Positions 1-8,549 of a stretch of 64,000 nt of DNA are shown here, one piece after another. A program made the translations under genes and the position numbers. This stretch comes from Microvirga roseola (GTDB lineage: Bacteria > Pseudomonadota > Alphaproteobacteria > Rhizobiales > Beijerinckiaceae): assembly GCF_020866965.1 (NCBI RefSeq), contig NZ_JAJATX010000007.1, positions 1 to 64,000 of the forward strand, in the 5' to 3' direction. The notes under the pieces were generated by a model that saw nothing but the letters and a program-made list of their open reading frames with translations, searched no databases and was not told the DNA's origin. Position 1 is the first letter of the stretch. Every line of letters starts with the position of its first letter.

Positions 1-326
1 ATATAGCTCAGCTTAGGACAGCAATCAAGAACAAAAGCAGAACATTCTTGCCTGCCCCGTCTCCATCCTCATCCTGGGAGTTCGGCTCCTATGGCGCGAC
101 AGCCCTCCTCCCCCAAAGGCCCGGGCCTGCCCGGGACCTGCTTGCTCTTGCGCAAGTCGGGAACACCCGACTTGCGGTGGGGAGGAGTGGGAGGTGGGGG
201 AGTGAGCGATAGCCTATGAGGGTCAGGCGCCGGCCCCCCCACCCCCACCCTTGATCCCTCTCCACAAGGGGGAGGGAGAAGACGTGTGCGCCTCAGAATG
301 AACCATCAAAGTCCGCCCTGCCCCAC

Positions 327-426
327 CTCATCCTGAGGAGCCGCGAAAGCGGCGTCTCGAAGGAGGCTCCAGTGCGCGCTGGAGACGCCCTCGTCCTTCG
401 AGACGCTTCGCTCCTCAGGATGAGGG
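327..426. repeat. Dispersed intergenic palindrome, family B, copy 1
   Basis: The ends are inverted copies of CCTCATCCTGAGGAGC, and an inner pair GTCTCGAAGGA / TCCTTCGAGAC surrounds a small 'ccagtgcgcgctgg' hairpin. A second copy with the same ends and the same inner 'CTCGTCCTTCGAGAC' block lies at 26958-27071. Elements of this form are frequent between genes in Rhizobiales genomes. No open frame or transposase is attached. Confidence 0.8.
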
Positions 427-478
427 CTAGGGGGGTCAGAGAGGACTGCGGGGAACAAAACAAGCCCGGATGTGGTGG

Positions 479-590
479 GTGTCATTCCCGGCCGGAGATG
501 GCGCAGCCATCGCAGGGGAAGGGACTCCATAGCGCCGCGCCTGTGCGTGGATCCCCTTCCCGGCTGCTTCGCCGCCGCCGGGGATGACAC
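479..590. repeat. Imperfect palindrome with GTGTCAT ends
   Basis: The ends read GTGTCAT (479-485) and ATGACAC (584-590), followed inward by CCCGGC-type and GGGAAGGG-type inverted blocks. It looks like another dispersed intergenic repeat class; only this copy was recognised in the window. Confidence 0.55.
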
Positions 591-655
591 GTGCATTCCC
601 CTCCCCCTTGGGGAGGGGCCGGGGGTGCCAGTGCCTCACCTAGGCTACGGCCCCC

Positions 656-1453
656 TCACCTCTTCACGGCGGCGATGGCGTAGCGGTGCTGGATGGCCCG
701 CTCGAGGCCTTTGAGCAGGGGCATGTGCCTGGCCTGCTCGCGGTGGATCCGCTTGAGATCGCGGTCCACAGCAATTTCGGAGAAGCCGGCCTCGCGGAGC
801 AGCTTCTTGAGCTCGGCCGCCTGCGCTCCCTTCGAGAAATAGACCTGCCGGAGGATCCGTTCGTGGGTCTCGCGCATGGCGTCCGGCATGTGCGGAGCCG
901 ATGCGCCATTGCCGGAGAAGCGCTGGAGGACGCGGATCATGCGCTTGATGAACGTGTCCGAGACGAAGTCGCCGTCAACGATGAGGACCTTGCCGCCCGG
1001 CTTCAGGAGGGAATGCCACTCCCGGAACGCCGCCGGAGGATCGACCAGCGTCCAGACCAGGTGGCGCGTGACGATCACGTCGTAGCTCTCCGGGGTCTCG
1101 AGGGTGCGCTCCGCATCGCCCATGACGAAGCGAATGTCGGCTCCGCGGGTTTCGGCCTTGGCGCGGGCCCGCGACAGCATCGCCTCCGACCAGTCGAGCC
1201 CGGTCACCTGGAAGCCGAGCCCGTGGAGCAGGTGCGAGATCACCCCCGTCCCGCTCGCAAGGTCCAGCGCCCGGCGGCCCTCGCCGGGACCGAGATGGCG
1301 CAGGAATAGCTCGCGCCAGGCCTCTCGCTCTGCCTCCGAGAAGATTTCGTGCCCGACCTGTTCATCGAAGGTCGCCGCACGGGCCGACCAATAATCGCGG
1401 ATTTCATCACGAAGAGAATAGTTCGATGTCGTCAAAGGGAGCCCCTCATCCAT
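656..1453 (-). CDS. Class I SAM-dependent methyltransferase
   Basis: 265 residues with a Rossmann methyltransferase core. Motif I is 'ALDLASGTGVISHLL' near residues 62-76, an acidic residue closes the second strand in 'VTGLDWSEAML', and a late 'LLKPGGKVLIVDGD' block is present. It should transfer a methyl group from SAM to a small molecule; the substrate cannot be read from the sequence. The gene is transcribed away from an iron-siderophore-type ABC importer with a shared AT-rich 175-bp spacer, so co-regulation and a role in modifying or processing a metal ligand are possible but inferred. The nearest alternative is a UbiE/MenG-type quinone methyltransferase, but it lacks convincing specific motifs. 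No lesion is seen. Confidence 0.85.
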   Translation of the reverse strand: MDEGLPLTTSNYSLRDEIRDYWSARAATFDEQVGHEIFSEAEREAWRELFLRHLGPGEGRRALDLASGTGVISHLLHGLGFQVTGLDWSEAMLSRARAKAETRGADIRFVMGDAERTLETPESYDVIVTRHLVWTLVDPPAAFREWHSLLKPGGKVLIVDGDFVSDTFIKRMIRVLQRFSGNGASAPHMPDAMRETHERILRQVYFSKGAQAAELKKLLREAGFSEIAVDRDLKRIHREQARHMPLLKGLERAIQHRYAIAAVKR

Positions 1454-1504
1454 CAGGCGCCGCGTGCACTACCGTTCGAACAAAGAATAGTCAAACTATA
1501 TTCA

Positions 1505-1572
1505 TTCTAAACTACGGAATATAAATGTTCTAAACAACGCCTGTTCTGGCGCTCATTGAAGTATTTCTAAAA
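1505..1572. promoter_or_regulatory. Three TTCTAAA direct repeats in the divergent promoter region
   Basis: TTCTAAAC occurs at 1505-1512 and 1528-1535, and TTCTAAAA at 1565-1572, all in the same orientation inside an AT-rich spacer between the methyltransferase and the importer. TTCTAAA matches one half of the iron control element bound by Irr in rhizobia (family knowledge). The full inverted element was not found. An iron-dependent operator is therefore plausible but unproven. Confidence 0.4.
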
Positions 1573-1640
1573 GATAATTCTTGATGTACTTCAAACGCCA
1601 TCATAGGAGGAGCCACTTCCCTCACGACATGAGGCACATC

Positions 1641-2777
1641 ATGCAACTTCCAAAACTCGCCCTCTGCGCGGCCCTGGCGCTCGTCGCCCTTCTGCCCGTT
1701 CCCTCCAAGGCGGCCGACACGATCAAGGTCACCGATGTCACCGGCCGCCAGGTCGAGGTGAAAGCCTCGGTCAACAAAGTGATCCTGGGCGAAGGACGGC
1801 AGATCTATTTCGTCGCCGCCCTCGACAGTGAGGATCCGTTCAAGCGCGTCGTCGGCTGGCGCGACGATTTCGAGAAGGCCGATCTCGACGGCTACAGGGA
1901 TTACCTTGCCAAGTACCCGCATATCGCCAAGCTGCCGAAGTTCGGCGGATCGAAGGAAGGCACCTTCGACATCGAGCAGGCCGTCGCGCTCGCTCCCGAC
2001 GTCATGATCATGAACGTCGAGTCAAAGACGGCGACCGACGATTCGAAGCTGATCGAGAAGCTCGCCAAGGTCGGCATCCCGGTGGTCTTCGTGGACTTCC
2101 GCGACAAGCCCTTCGAGAACACCGAGCCGAGCATGCGCCTGATCGGCAAGCTCTTCGGCAAAGAAGCCAAGGCCGAGGAGTTCATCGCCTTCCGCAAGGA
2201 GCAGATCGCGCGCGTCACCGAGCGCCTCGCCAAGGCGAACCCCGCCAAGCCCGTGGTGATGATGGAGCGCGCCGCGGGCTACAGCGACGATTGCTGCATG
2301 TCCTTCGGCAACGAGAATTTCGGCAAGATGGTCGAGATCGCGGGCGGCACCAACATGGCCTCCAAGATCATTCCCGGCACCTTCGGCGTCGTGAACCCGG
2401 AGCAGATCATCGCCTCGAACCCGGACCATGTCATCGCCACGGGCTCGAACTGGGAACTCTACGTGCCCGGCGGCAAGTGGGTCGGCGTGGGCTCGGGCGC
2501 CGACAAGGCCGTCGCCCGCAAGAAGCTCGCGGACCTGATGACTCGTCCCGCCTATACCGGCGTGAAGGCGGTGCAGGACAAGCAGGTCCACGCCATCTGG
2601 CACCAGTTCTACAACAGCCCCTACCAGTTCGTGGCCGTCCAGCAGATCGCCAAGTGGCTGCATCCGGAGCTGTTCAAGGACCTCGATCCGGACCAGACCA
2701 TGCGCACCCTCTACGAGCGCTTCCTGCCGGTGGCCTACAAGCCGGGCTACTGGGTGTCCCTGTCGGACAAGGAATAA
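1641..2777 (+). CDS. Periplasmic substrate-binding protein of an iron-siderophore-type ABC importer
   Basis: The protein begins with a Sec signal peptide (hydrophobic 'LALCAALALVALL', cleavage near 'SKAA|D') and continues with the fold of helical-backbone binding proteins (FepB/BtuF class): 'VTDVTGRQVEV' at the start of the mature chain and 'VALAPDVMIMN' in the first lobe. It would capture an Fe(III)-chelate, or a related metal complex, in the periplasm and deliver it to the permease. A Cys-Cys pair ('DDCCMSF') is unusual. Start choice: ATG 1641 has GAGG six bases upstream and gives a clean signal peptide; ATG 1629 and 1581 are in frame, and a stronger AGGAGG lies at 1605-1610. It is the first gene of a three-gene operon, with the permease five bases downstream. 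Confidence 0.85.
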   Translation: MQLPKLALCAALALVALLPVPSKAADTIKVTDVTGRQVEVKASVNKVILGEGRQIYFVAALDSEDPFKRVVGWRDDFEKADLDGYRDYLAKYPHIAKLPKFGGSKEGTFDIEQAVALAPDVMIMNVESKTATDDSKLIEKLAKVGIPVVFVDFRDKPFENTEPSMRLIGKLFGKEAKAEEFIAFRKEQIARVTERLAKANPAKPVVMMERAAGYSDDCCMSFGNENFGKMVEIAGGTNMASKIIPGTFGVVNPEQIIASNPDHVIATGSNWELYVPGGKWVGVGSGADKAVARKKLADLMTRPAYTGVKAVQDKQVHAIWHQFYNSPYQFVAVQQIAKWLHPELFKDLDPDQTMRTLYERFLPVAYKPGYWVSLSDKE

Positions 2778-2781
2778 CCCC

Positions 2782-3846
2782 TTGGCCCATTCGGCATCCA
2801 TTGCAGCAAGACCGGGGCGCGGTGCCTACCGCGCCCTCGTCCAGCGCAAGAAGCTCGTGCTTCTTGCGCTGTCCGCCGTCCTGATCCTCTCCGTCATTGC
2901 AGACCTGGCCCTGGGGCCGGCCCGCTACAGCATGCGCGAGGTCGTGCTCGCGCTCGCAGGATCGCCTGAAATATCCCACCAGGTCTCCGTCGTGATCTGG
3001 GACATCCGGATGCCGGTCGCCCTCATGGCGGTGGTCGTGGGCGCGGCGCTCTCGGCGGCGGGCGCGCAGATGCAGACCATCCTCAACAATCCGCTCGCCA
3101 GCCCGTTCACGCTCGGCATCTCGGCGGCTGCGAGCTTCGGCGCGTCCATCGCCCTGGTCTTCGGGGTCGGCCTCCTTCCCTTCGCCATCGAATACGTGGT
3201 GTCGATCAACGCCCTGCTCATGGCGATGGGGGCTGCCCTGTTCATCCACCTGATGAGCCAGAGGCGCGGCGTGACGGTCGAGACCATCGTGCTTCTTGGC
3301 ATCACCCTCGTCTTCACCTTCAATGCCCTGCTCGCCCTCGTGCAGTTCCTCGCCTCCGAGCAGGCGCTGGCGGCCGTCGTGTTCTGGACCATGGGCAGCC
3401 TCACCCGCGCGACCTGGCCGAAGCTTGCGATCACGACCCTTGTGGTTGTCGTCGCCCTCCCGCTCTTCTTCCGCCGCGCCTGGGGCCTGACAGCGCTTCG
3501 CCTGGGCGAGGACAAGGCGGCGAGCTTCGGGGTGAATGTCCGCTGGCTTCGCCTAGAGACGATGCTGATCGTCAGCGTGCTCGCGGCCGTGCCCGTCGCC
3601 TTCGTGGGCACCATCGGCTTCGTCGGGCTCGTCGGCCCGCACATCGCCCGCATGATGATCGGCGAGGACCAGCGCTTCTTCCTGCCGGCCTCCGCCTTGT
3701 CCGGAGCCGCGATGCTGTCGCTGACCTCGGTGATCAGCAAGTCCCTCATTCCGGGCAGCATCATCCCCATCGGCATCATCACCGCGCTCGTCGGCGTGCC
3801 GTTCCTGTTCAGCCTGATCATGACCAACCGGAGACGGGCATGGTAG
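2782..3846 (+). CDS. FecCD-family ABC permease
   Basis: 354 residues, very hydrophobic, with about ten membrane segments and the FecCD signatures: 'NNPLASPFTLGISAAASFGA' near residue 110 and 'FVGTIGFVGLVGPHIAR' near residue 280. It forms the inner-membrane channel for the metal complex brought by the upstream binding protein. The start is TTG at 2782 with AAGGA at 2769-2773, four bases after the upstream stop codon ends. The last seven bases overlap the ATPase gene, so translation is probably coupled. The length is normal for the family. Confidence 0.9.
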   Translation: MAHSASIAARPGRGAYRALVQRKKLVLLALSAVLILSVIADLALGPARYSMREVVLALAGSPEISHQVSVVIWDIRMPVALMAVVVGAALSAAGAQMQTILNNPLASPFTLGISAAASFGASIALVFGVGLLPFAIEYVVSINALLMAMGAALFIHLMSQRRGVTVETIVLLGITLVFTFNALLALVQFLASEQALAAVVFWTMGSLTRATWPKLAITTLVVVVALPLFFRRAWGLTALRLGEDKAASFGVNVRWLRLETMLIVSVLAAVPVAFVGTIGFVGLVGPHIARMMIGEDQRFFLPASALSGAAMLSLTSVISKSLIPGSIIPIGIITALVGVPFLFSLIMTNRRRAW

Positions 3847-4610
3847 CCACATTGCAGCTCAACGACGTGGGCGTCCGCTACGGGAAACTGGATGTCCTCT
3901 CGGGGATCACCACCCCCGTGCTGAAGGGCGGCGAGGTGACGGCGGTGATCGGCCCGAACGCCGCCGGCAAGTCGAGCCTGTTCCGCCGCATCGCGGGGCT
4001 GCTCGGCGGACCGGGAGACATTGCGGTCGGCGGCCTCTCGGGCGGGTTTTCGTCCGGCATCTGCTACATGCCCCAGGACACCTCCGTGAACACGGTCCTG
4101 ACAGTCTACGAGTCCGTTCTGCTGGCGCGCAAGCAGGGCGCGGACCTCCGGGTCGGCGACGAGGACCTCGAAGCCGTGGACGCGATTCTGGCCTCGCTCA
4201 ACATCGAGCGCATCGCCTTCAAGAGCCTGTGCGAGCTCAGCGGCGGACAGCGGCAGCTGGTGTCGCTCGCCCAGACCCTGGTGCGGGAGCCGGAGATCCT
4301 GCTCTTGGACGAGCCGACGAGCGCCCTCGACCTCCACCGGCAGGTCGAGGTCTTGGCTCTCATCAGGAGCCTGTCGCAGCAGCGGCAGATCTGCGTGGTG
4401 TTGGCGATCCATGACCTCAACCAGGTCCTGCGGGTGGCGGATCGGGTCATGGTGATCGATGCGGGAACGATGGTGAAATGCGGTCCCGCCGAGGCCGTGA
4501 TCACGCCGGATCTCCTGCGAAATGTCTACAGGGTCGACGGCCGGATCGAGCGATGCTCCCGCCTCTGCGCACAGGTCATCATCGACGGCCCGGTCGAACC
4601 CCACGACTAG
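3840..4610 (+). CDS. ATP-binding subunit of the iron-siderophore-type ABC importer
   Basis: 256 residues with all ABC motifs in order: Walker A 'GPNAAGKSS' near residue 38, a Q-loop in 'CYMPQDT', signature 'LSGGQRQ' near residue 134, Walker B 'ILLLDEPTSALD' and the H-loop 'AIHDLNQ'. It powers import by the FecCD permease whose gene it overlaps. This is the FecE/FhuC-type partner and the last gene of the operon; a small hairpin with a T-tract follows at 4630-4650. Confidence 0.9.
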   Translation: MVATLQLNDVGVRYGKLDVLSGITTPVLKGGEVTAVIGPNAAGKSSLFRRIAGLLGGPGDIAVGGLSGGFSSGICYMPQDTSVNTVLTVYESVLLARKQGADLRVGDEDLEAVDAILASLNIERIAFKSLCELSGGQRQLVSLAQTLVREPEILLLDEPTSALDLHRQVEVLALIRSLSQQRQICVVLAIHDLNQVLRVADRVMVIDAGTMVKCGPAEAVITPDLLRNVYRVDGRIERCSRLCAQVIIDGPVEPHD

Positions 4611-4629
4611 GGTCGGAAACAGGCCACGA

Positions 4630-4650
4630 CCCTTGAAATTCAAGGGTTTT
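4630..4650 (+). terminator. Probable intrinsic terminator after the importer operon
   Basis: CCCTTG / CAAGGG stem with a five-base loop (AAATT) followed by TTTT. It lies 20 bases after the ATPase stop codon. The same bases form a near-perfect palindrome and could also be read as an operator for the next gene. Confidence 0.55.
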
Positions 4651-4700
4651 CAGCACTCAAAGGCCTTGCAGAACAAAGCAGGAATCCCCATATCCTGCCT

Positions 4701-5072
4701 ATGGTCACCACCTTTGCGACATCCCTGCTGAAGCCCGCCCGGAACGCGCCCGTCGAGGAGCGGATCGAGGGCAATTGGCGCGTCTATCCCCTGGAGGGCG
4801 CGCTGGAGCTCGACTATGTGGACCAGGCCGGAAACCAGAGCCGGCGCTGGGTGATCGCGCGCGAGCTGAAGGTCGGCCCCGGCAAGATGCTGCTCGGCGG
4901 CATCGACATCCTGTCCGACGACGGCTATCGCGGCTTCCGGGTCGACCGGATCCAGCGCCTGGAGGATGCGGAGACCGGTCTCGCGGTCGAGCACAACATC
5001 CTGGACTGGCTGATGAAGCGGGCCGAGCGGCAGACTCGCGACCGGCGCAGATACGCCCGCCAGATGGCCTGA
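4701..5072 (+). CDS. Small stand-alone WYL-like domain protein
   Basis: 123 residues. After a short N-terminal tail, residues 32-93 follow the pattern of the WYL ligand-binding domain: 'ALELDYVDQAGNQSRRW' matches the opening 'Y-D-G-S-R' strand pair and 'GFRVDRIQRLED' matches the closing 'F-R-x-D-R-I' block. The C-terminus is basic ('KRAERQTRDRRR'). WYL domains usually sit behind a helix-turn-helix in transcriptional regulators; no HTH is visible here, so the protein may sense a nucleotide-like ligand for another factor. It lies alone between the iron importer and the peptide exporter genes. The family call rests on pattern only. Confidence 0.6.
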   Translation: MVTTFATSLLKPARNAPVEERIEGNWRVYPLEGALELDYVDQAGNQSRRWVIARELKVGPGKMLLGGIDILSDDGYRGFRVDRIQRLEDAETGLAVEHNILDWLMKRAERQTRDRRRYARQMA

Positions 5073-5170
5073 TCCTGAGCCGCGGTTTTCTCTGACGCAG
5101 CCCCGAAGCCTTTTCGAACAACCACCTTTCTGCGACATAGTATCACATCATGTTGCGTTGAGGGGTTCGG

Positions 5171-6340
5171 GTGTCGCGTCAGTCCTTGTTCCGGCCGCAG
5201 GCCGTCGCGGCGGCGACGGGTGAGCACTCGGCCGTATCGCTGCCGGTCGCGCCGCTCTTGTGGCTGCTGCTCGGCGGCTTTCTCGTCGCCTGCGCCCTGA
5301 TCGTCGTCCTCTTTCTCGGCACCGCCGAATATGCCCGCAAGGAAACCGCGAAAGGCGAGCGGATCGCGGCGGGTGCGCCGCCCTTCACGATCGGCTCGCA
5401 GCAGGGGCTAGAGGCCGGCGGCACCCTGGACGGGGCGGTTCTCGCCTCCCTCGAAACCCAGGTTCAGGTACTCAAGGATCAGATCGCCGCCGATCCGGCC
5501 CGCACGGAGAACGAGATCCGCCGCCTCGATGCGACGATCGCCGCAGCAACCGCCGAGCGGGATGCGCTTTCCGCTCAGCGCAGCCTGATGGCTGAGCGCA
5601 TCCGCATGACGGAGGAGCGGCGGGACACCGTCGCCGCCCTCGCCCGGCAGGGCCACACCACCCGCGCCGCCCTGCAGGAGCAGGACGAGGCGCTGCTCTC
5701 CCGGAAGCAGTCCCTCGCCGAGATCGACAGGGCGCTGGCGGCAGCCGAAAAGGAACTGGGTCAGACGAAGCTCCAGCGCGAGCAACTGCCCGTGCAGCAG
5801 GCCGAGCGCCTGTCGCAGCTGCGGCTCAACCTCGCCGACCGGGAGCGCCAGCGGGCGGAGGTGCTGTCGCAGCGGGGCGCAGGTCATCGCCGCCCCATCG
5901 CAGGCCGCATCACGGCGCTGCAGGCCGCCCCCGGCCAGATCGTCGATGCGAACCGTCCCCTCCTCACCATCCTGCCGGAGGATGCGGGGCTTCTTGCGGA
6001 GCTCTTCGTGCCGAGCCGGGCCATCGGCTTCGTTGAGCCGGGCCAGCGGGTGCGGCTGATGGTGGACGCCTTCCCCTATCAGCGCTTCGGCACGCAGCAC
6101 GGCACGGTCGAAACGGTCTCGCAGGCGGTGCTCTCGCCCGACGAGGTCATCGGCAAGGTCTCGCTCAGCGAACCCGCCTACCGGGTCACCGTGCGCCTCG
6201 ACCGGCAGGACGTGGACGCCTTCGGGCGTCGGGTCGCCCTCCAGCCGGACATGACCCTCAAGGCCGATATCGTGCTGGAGGACCGCTCCCTGCTGGCTTG
6301 GCTGTTCGAGCCCCTCATCAGCGTCAGGGGACGGATGTGA
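5171..6340 (+). CDS. HlyD-family periplasmic adaptor (membrane fusion protein) of a peptide exporter
   Basis: 389 residues. One membrane anchor near residues 27-50 ('LWLLLGGFLVACALIVVLFL') is followed by a long coiled-coil hairpin (about residues 95-230, rich in A, E, Q, R), then a lipoyl/beta-barrel part with 'ITALQAAPGQIVDANRPLL' and 'GQRVRLMVDAFPYQRFG'. It bridges an inner-membrane ABC exporter to an outer-membrane TolC-type channel, which is not encoded here. The start is GTG. The stop codon overlaps the start of the C39 exporter by four bases (GTGA), so the two are translated together. Adaptors of this kind pair with CvaB/RaxB-like bacteriocin exporters. Confidence 0.88.
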   Translation: MSRQSLFRPQAVAAATGEHSAVSLPVAPLLWLLLGGFLVACALIVVLFLGTAEYARKETAKGERIAAGAPPFTIGSQQGLEAGGTLDGAVLASLETQVQVLKDQIAADPARTENEIRRLDATIAAATAERDALSAQRSLMAERIRMTEERRDTVAALARQGHTTRAALQEQDEALLSRKQSLAEIDRALAAAEKELGQTKLQREQLPVQQAERLSQLRLNLADRERQRAEVLSQRGAGHRRPIAGRITALQAAPGQIVDANRPLLTILPEDAGLLAELFVPSRAIGFVEPGQRVRLMVDAFPYQRFGTQHGTVETVSQAVLSPDEVIGKVSLSEPAYRVTVRLDRQDVDAFGRRVALQPDMTLKADIVLEDRSLLAWLFEPLISVRGRM

Positions 6341-8488
6341 AGCTCTCCGCCTCCCTCGATTATTTCGGCGCTCCGCGCCTGCCCGCCATCATCCAGTCCG
6401 AGGCGGCGGAATGCGGGCTGGCCTGCCTCGCCATGGTCGCGACCTATCACGGGCGCGAGGTGGACCTCGCCGCCCTGCGGCGCCTGTTCTCGATCTCGCT
6501 AAAGGGCGTCACGCTCAAGGACGTGCTCGTCATGGGCCAGCGCCTCGGCATGACCGGGCGCGGCCTGAGGCTGGAGCCGGAACAGCTCAAGGCCATCAAG
6601 CTCCCCTGCATCCTGCACTGGGACATGAACCATTTCGTGGTGCTCAAAGAGGTCGGCGCCCGGAAGGTGACGATCCACGATCCTGCGCTGGGCATCCGCA
6701 CCCTCTCCCTCGACGAGGTGGGGCATCACTTCACCGGCATCGCGCTCGAGCTGACCCCGACCGAAGGTTTCGAGCGCAAGAAGGAGCGCTCCCGTTTGAG
6801 CCTTACCGCCCTCTGGGGGCGGATGCGGGGCGTGAGGCGCGCGCTCGCCCAGGCGCTGGCGCTCTCGGCCGTGCTGCAGCTCGTCGTGCTCGCCGCCCCC
6901 TTCTACATGCAGCTTGCCGTAGACGAGGCGGTGATGAAGGGCGACCAGGGGCTGCTCGCGGCGCTTGCCCTCGGCTTCGGCCTTCTCATGCTCATCCATA
7001 TCGGTGCGGATTGGCTGCGCTCTCATGTGCTGCTGTTCCTGGGCGGCGCGCTCAATTTCCAGATGGGGGCGAACCTCTTCCACCATCTCGTGCGCCTTCC
7101 CTTGAGCTGGTTCGAGAAGCGGCACATCGGCGATCTCGTCTCGCGCTTCCGCTCGGCCGAGCCGATCCAGAACCTGATTTCCGAGGGGCTCGTGGCGGCT
7201 TTGGTCGACGGGGTCATGGCGACGCTCACCCTCGTCATGATCCTGATCTACAGCCCGAGCCTGTCGGGCATCGTCTTTGCGGCGCTCGCGCTCTATGCGC
7301 TTCGCGCTCTACCGGGCGCTGCGCCAGCGGCAGGAGGAGATGGTCGAGGCGGCCGCCAAGGAGCAGACCACCTTCATCGAGACCGCCCGCGCCATCCAGA
7401 GCATCAAGATCTTCGGGCGCGAGCCGGACCGGGAAGCCGTGTGGCAGAACCGCTATGCAGAATCCATCAGCCGCGGCATCCGGCAGGGCCGCTTCACCAT
7501 CGGCTTCAAGACGGCCAACGACCTGATCTACGGCATCGAGAACGTGCTCGTGGTCTGGCTCGGCGCCAAGGCCATCATGGCGAACGACATGACCATCGGC
7601 ATGCTCTACGCCTTCATGGCCTACAAGGAGCAGTTCCTCTCCAAGGCCACGAACCTGATCGAGACCGGCATCCAGTACCGGATGCTCGACCTCCATCTCG
7701 ACCGCCTCTCCGACATCGCGCTTGCCGAGCGCGAGCAGGACCGGCAAGGCGACAGCCTCGTGGCGCGGCCCGTCCAGGGCTCCGTGGAGCTGAAAGGCGT
7801 GAGCTTCCGCTACGCCGACACCGAGCCGGAGGTTCTCACCGGCGTGGGCCTGAAGGTCGAGGCGGGCGAGTTCGTCGCCATCACCAGTCCCTCGGGCGGG
7901 GGCAAGACGACCCTGCTCAAGGTCATGCTGGGCCTGTTCCGGCCGCTGGAGGGAACGGTGCTCGTGGACGGCACGCCCCTCGACCATCTCGGTCGCCAGG
8001 CCTTCCGTTCGCAGGTCGGCGTGGTGATGCAGGACGACCAGCTGCTCTCAGGGTCCATCGCCGAGAACATCTGCTTCTTCGAGATGCGCATCGATCTCGA
8101 CTGGATGCGCGCCTGCGCCGGCATCGCCGGGATCGACGACGAGATCATGGCCATGCCCATGAACTACAACACGCTCATCGGCGACATGGGCACGACGCTG
8201 TCCGGCGGGCAGCGCCAGCGGGTGCTGCTGGCCCGCGCCCTCTACCGCAGGCCCCGCATCCTCTTCATGGACGAGGGCACCTCGAACCTCGATCTCGACA
8301 AGGAGCGGGAGGTGAACCGGGCGCTGGCGGAGCTGAAGATCACACGGATCGTCATCGCCCACCGCCCGGAGACGATCCGCGCGGCGGACCGGATCGTGGT
8401 CCTGCGCGACGGCCGCGTCTCCCCGCCCCTGGATGCCGACGCCCTCGCCTTCGCGGAAGCGGCCCGGCAGGGATTGGGGCGCGCCTGA
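6337..8488 (+). pseudogene. C39 peptidase-containing ABC exporter (CvaB/RaxB type), frameshifted as sequenced
   Basis: GTG start at 6337. Residues 1-140 are a C39 double-glycine peptidase with catalytic Cys26 ('SEAAECGLAC'), His99 ('WDMNHFVVL') and Asp115 ('IHDPALG'). A six-helix membrane domain follows. The frame breaks near 7291-7312: the first frame runs on into arginine-rich nonsense while 'FALYRALRQRQEEM' resumes in the next frame and continues through the ATPase ('SPSGGGKTTL', 'LSGGQRQRV', 'ILFMDEGTSNLD', 'IAHRPETI') to 8488. The phase change equals one extra or two (or five) missing bases; loss between near-repeats of 'gcgctt' would explain it. The repaired length of about 717 residues is normal. 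The Walker A opens with Ser where Gly is usual. If functional, it would cut leader peptides after Gly-Gly and export the core; a candidate substrate is encoded just downstream. Confidence 0.85.
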
Positions 8489-8494
8489 AAGCGA

Positions 8495-8527
8495 CAGGGG
8501 CGCAACCTGCGATAGGCTACGCCCCTG
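8495..8527. terminator. Inverted repeat between exporter and leader-peptide gene
   Basis: CAGGGGCG (8495-8502) pairs perfectly with CGCCCCTG (8520-8527) across a 17-base loop. It lies between two convergent genes and could end transcription from either side, though no clear T-tract follows. Confidence 0.5.
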
Positions 8528-8549
8528 CCGTAATCCGAACGAGCTCGGA

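Larger units (their letters stand above)
1..655. other. Non-coding, repeat-rich stretch at the window start
   Basis: No reading frame here resembles a protein; the open frames lie inside palindromic repeats. The stretch holds two long imperfect palindromes (327-426 and 479-590, listed separately) and a GC-rich 'ccctcccccttggggaggg' hairpin near 599-618 facing the methyltransferase. Such repeat clusters between genes are common in Hyphomicrobiales. The left neighbour gene lies outside the window. Confidence 0.6.

Noticed and set aside
1..655. Insertion sequence at the window start
   Set aside because: No transposase frame and no flanking target duplication; only palindromic repeats.
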